From positions 1-7,972 of the forward strand of contig CABUMU010000092.1 of NCBI GenBank assembly GCA_902492855.1: a stretch of 7,972 bases of DNA. Reading direction: 5' to 3'. The notes under the pieces are model-generated. The model saw only the letters and a program-made list of their open reading frames with translations. It did not search any database and was not told where the DNA came from. Below, piece after piece: positions 6,327-7,972 of the stretch. Source of the stretch: an uncultured Collinsella sp. (GTDB taxonomy: Bacteria; Actinomycetota; Coriobacteriia; Coriobacteriales; Coriobacteriaceae). The translations under genes were made by a program, and so were the position numbers. Position 1 is the stretch's first letter; the number at the start of each line of letters is the position of its first letter.

Positions 6327-6360
6327 AGAAACAAGAGCCCCGCTCGGGTGAACGGGGCTC
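6327..6360 (-). terminator. Hairpin between gltX and priA; probable weak terminator
   Basis: On the - strand GAGCCCCG (6360-6353) pairs perfectly with CGGGGCTC (6342-6335) around a 10-base loop, followed by TTGTTTCT. It starts 23 bases after the gltX stop. Only 23 bases separate the stem from the priA Shine-Dalgarno, so no promoter fits between them. Either priA depends on read-through or its promoter lies in the 3' end of gltX. Confidence 0.6.
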
Positions 6361-6383
6361 GGATACATACGTTTGCGCAGCGA

Positions 6384-7859
6384 TTACAGCGCCATCGTGC
6401 GGGCGCGGTCGATGCGCGCCAAGCAATCGTCGCGGCCGACGAGTGCCATGGTCTCGCCCAACGGAGGGCTCACCATGTTGCCGCAAACGGCGACGCGCAC
6501 GGCCTGGAACACCACGCGCTTCTTAAGGTCCATCTGCTCGGGCAACGGCTCAAGCGCAGCGTCGATGTTGGCAGCAGTCCACTCGTCCACGCCCTCGAGC
6601 GCGGCCTTGGCGGCATCCAGAATGGCACCCATGCCCTCCTTGGCCAGGCCCTTGTTGACGGACTTCTCGTCATACTCGAGCGTCTCGGCCGTGGCAAAGA
6701 TGGGGGCGGCGACGGTCACGGCGTCGGCCGGCATCTTAGTGCGCGGCTTGACGATAGCGGCAAGCGCGTCGATCCAGTCCTCGCCGTACTCGACGTTGCC
6801 CTCGATGAGGCCCGCCTCGTGCAGCACGGGGACCATAATCTCGTCGGCAAACTGGGCGTCGGACATGCCGTTGATGTACTCGGCATTGACCCAGTCGAGC
6901 TTCTTGGGGTCGAAAGTCGCGGGGTTCTTGGAGATGCGATCGAGCGAGAACTTGCTGGCCAGGACGTCGCGCGGGATGATCGTGGTCTCGCCGTCGAGCG
7001 ACCAGCCGAGCAGCGCCAGGTAGTTGACGAAGGCATCGGACAGGTATCCCGCGTCGCGGTATTCCTCCACCGAGGTGGCGCCGTGGCGCTTGGAGAGCTT
7101 CTTGCCGTCGGCGCCCAGGATCATGGAGATGTGCGCGAACGTGGGCACGGGCGCGCCGAGGGCCTCGTAGACCATGACCTGGCGCGGGGTGTTGGACAGG
7201 TGGTCGTCGCCACGGATGACATGGGTGATCTTCATCATGGCGTCGTCGACGACGGTCGCGAAGTTGTACGTGGGCGTGCCGTCGGAGCGGAAGATGACAA
7301 AGTCGTCGAGCTCCTTGGCGTCGAAGGTCACCTCGCCGTGGACAGCGTCGTGGATGACGACGTCTCCGCGGTCCTCGGGCACCTTAATGCGCAGGACGTA
7401 GGACTCGCCGGCCTCGATGCGGCGGCGGGCCTCCTCGGGATCAAGATCGCGGCAACGGCGCTGATAACCCTGGAAGGGGTCCTTGCGCTCCTGCGCGGCC
7501 TTGCGGTCGGCGTCGAGCTGCTCCTTGGTGCAGAAGCAGGGATAGGCCTTGCCCTCGTCCCAAAGCTTCTGGGCGGCCTGCTTGTACAGGTCCAAGCGCT
7601 CGGTCTGGGCATAGGGGCCAAAATCGCCGCCAACCTCGGGACCCTCGTCCCAGTCCAGGCCCAGCCAACGCATGGCGCGCAGGATGATCTGCGTGTTCTC
7701 GTCGGTGGAGCGGGTGGGGTCGGTGTCGTCAATGCGCAGGATGAACGTGCCGCCGTTAGCACGGGCGAAAGCCCAGTTATAGATAGCGGTGCGGGCGCCG
7801 CCGATGTGCAGCTTGCCCGTCGGTGAGGGTGCAAAGCGGACGCGAACGTCTGATGCCAT
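6384..7859 (-). CDS. gltX: Glutamate--tRNA ligase
   Basis: This 491-residue class I aminoacyl-tRNA synthetase attaches glutamate to tRNA-Glu, and in bacteria using GatCAB also to tRNA-Gln; the sequence alone does not tell me which form this is. It begins MASDVRVRFAPSPTGKLHIGGARTA, with the HIGH-type motif as HIGG (18-21) and the KMSKS-type motif as KLSKR (254-258) in DGKKLSKRHGA. A zinc-like insert contains C108, C110 and C136, with aspartate (D138) where E. coli has histidine. LRIDDTDPTRS (41-51) and the RGDDHLSNTPRQ segment (217-228) are typical of GluRS. The C-terminal anticodon-binding domain is complete and the length normal. I chose ATG 7859 over ATG 7898 because AGGAGAT sits 6 bases upstream, the protein then starts at the conserved motif, and a likely -10 box (7900-7905) lies too close to the longer start. 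It is first of the - strand run in this window, and a hairpin follows it. Confidence 0.97.
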   Translation of the reverse strand: MASDVRVRFAPSPTGKLHIGGARTAIYNWAFARANGGTFILRIDDTDPTRSTDENTQIILRAMRWLGLDWDEGPEVGGDFGPYAQTERLDLYKQAAQKLWDEGKAYPCFCTKEQLDADRKAAQERKDPFQGYQRRCRDLDPEEARRRIEAGESYVLRIKVPEDRGDVVIHDAVHGEVTFDAKELDDFVIFRSDGTPTYNFATVVDDAMMKITHVIRGDDHLSNTPRQVMVYEALGAPVPTFAHISMILGADGKKLSKRHGATSVEEYRDAGYLSDAFVNYLALLGWSLDGETTIIPRDVLASKFSLDRISKNPATFDPKKLDWVNAEYINGMSDAQFADEIMVPVLHEAGLIEGNVEYGEDWIDALAAIVKPRTKMPADAVTVAAPIFATAETLEYDEKSVNKGLAKEGMGAILDAAKAALEGVDEWTAANIDAALEPLPEQMDLKKRVVFQAVRVAVCGNMVSPPLGETMALVGRDDCLARIDRARTMAL

Positions 7860-7863
7860 GGAA

Positions 7864-7870
7864 ATCTCCT
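7864..7870 (-). promoter_or_regulatory. Ribosome binding site that decides the gltX start
   Basis: On the - strand AGGAGAT precedes ATG 7859 with suitable spacing (AGGAG, then 6 bases). No comparable site precedes the in-frame ATG at 7898. Confidence 0.75.
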
Positions 7871-7899
7871 CGATTGCAGGATGGATGTCTAACCGCACC

Positions 7900-7930
7900 A
7901 GTATAAAGCATCAAAGCAACCTCCGCACAA
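7900..7930 (-). promoter_or_regulatory. Candidate gltX promoter
   Basis: On the - strand TATACT (7905-7900) matches five of six positions of the -10 consensus and would start transcription near 7893, giving a leader of about 34 bases before the gltX ATG. The -35 side is poor: the best hexamer is TTGTGC (7930-7925, 3/6) with a 19-base spacer. Confidence 0.4.
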
Positions 7931-7942
7931 AGGGCACCGACC

Positions 7943-7972
7943 TACTCATTGGGGACAGACTTAAATGACCAG
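7943..7972. repeat. Possible half of an interspersed palindromic repeat, cut by the window edge
   Basis: The last 30 bases contain CATTGGGGACAGACTTAAAT. I associate GGGGACAGACTTAAA-type sequences with palindromic repeats found between genes and next to REP-associated (Y1) transposases. That is recollection, not a search result. Only one arm could be inside the window, so the palindrome cannot be confirmed here. Confidence 0.35.

Noticed and set aside
6189..7826. Long + strand open frame of 545 codons opposite gltX and the start of priA
   Set aside because: It is antisense to gltX and crosses the gltX-priA gap. Its Leu/Val/Gly/His-rich composition is typical of antisense shadows.
7860..7898. 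ATG at 7898 as the gltX start
   Set aside because: It has no ribosome site and lies at or before the predicted transcription start. The 13 extra residues precede the conserved N-terminus.

Overview
The window reads as a housekeeping region of a GC-rich, low-transposon genome. The gene set, the GC-rich codon use and short palindromic intergenic repeats ending in GGGGAC suggest an actinobacterium of the class Coriobacteriia, possibly Collinsella or a relative. This placement is inferred from gene content and from recollection of such repeats; no search was run.

Layout. On the + strand, positions 2-142 are the last 46 codons of a gene that resembles malQ (4-alpha-glucanotransferase). A hairpin and a small FmdB-type zinc-ribbon gene (231-467) follow, and a strong intrinsic terminator (478-516) closes that side. 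Everything after this is on the - strand and, in transcription order (right to left), is gltX (glutamyl-tRNA synthetase), priA (replication-restart helicase), def (peptide deformylase), fmt (Met-tRNA formyltransferase) and rsmB (16S rRNA m5C methyltransferase). priA-def-fmt-rsmB is a widespread bacterial gene order. Fmt formylates initiator Met-tRNA, Def removes the formyl group from new proteins, GltX charges tRNA with glutamate, and RsmB modifies the ribosomal P-site region. priA is the replication member of the cluster.

Two observations stand out, both in priA. First, its reading frame is broken by an apparent 4-base loss at 5190-5203, between the Walker A and DEEH helicase motifs, so the gene is a pseudogene in this sequence or the sequence has an error there. 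Second, the predicted N-terminus carries QLSLF, a textbook beta-sliding-clamp binding motif, followed by a Pro/Ala/Glu-rich linker.

The non-coding part holds two sizeable palindromes: 537-603 after rsmB and 3146-3282 after def. Each begins 6-8 bases after the stop codon of the - strand gene. A third repeat-like sequence is cut by the right edge (7943-7972). The 363-base gap between def and fmt (2928-3290) also holds a probable terminator. I see no CRISPR array, tRNA, rRNA, transposase, phage gene or defence system, and nothing that amounts to a new multi-gene system.
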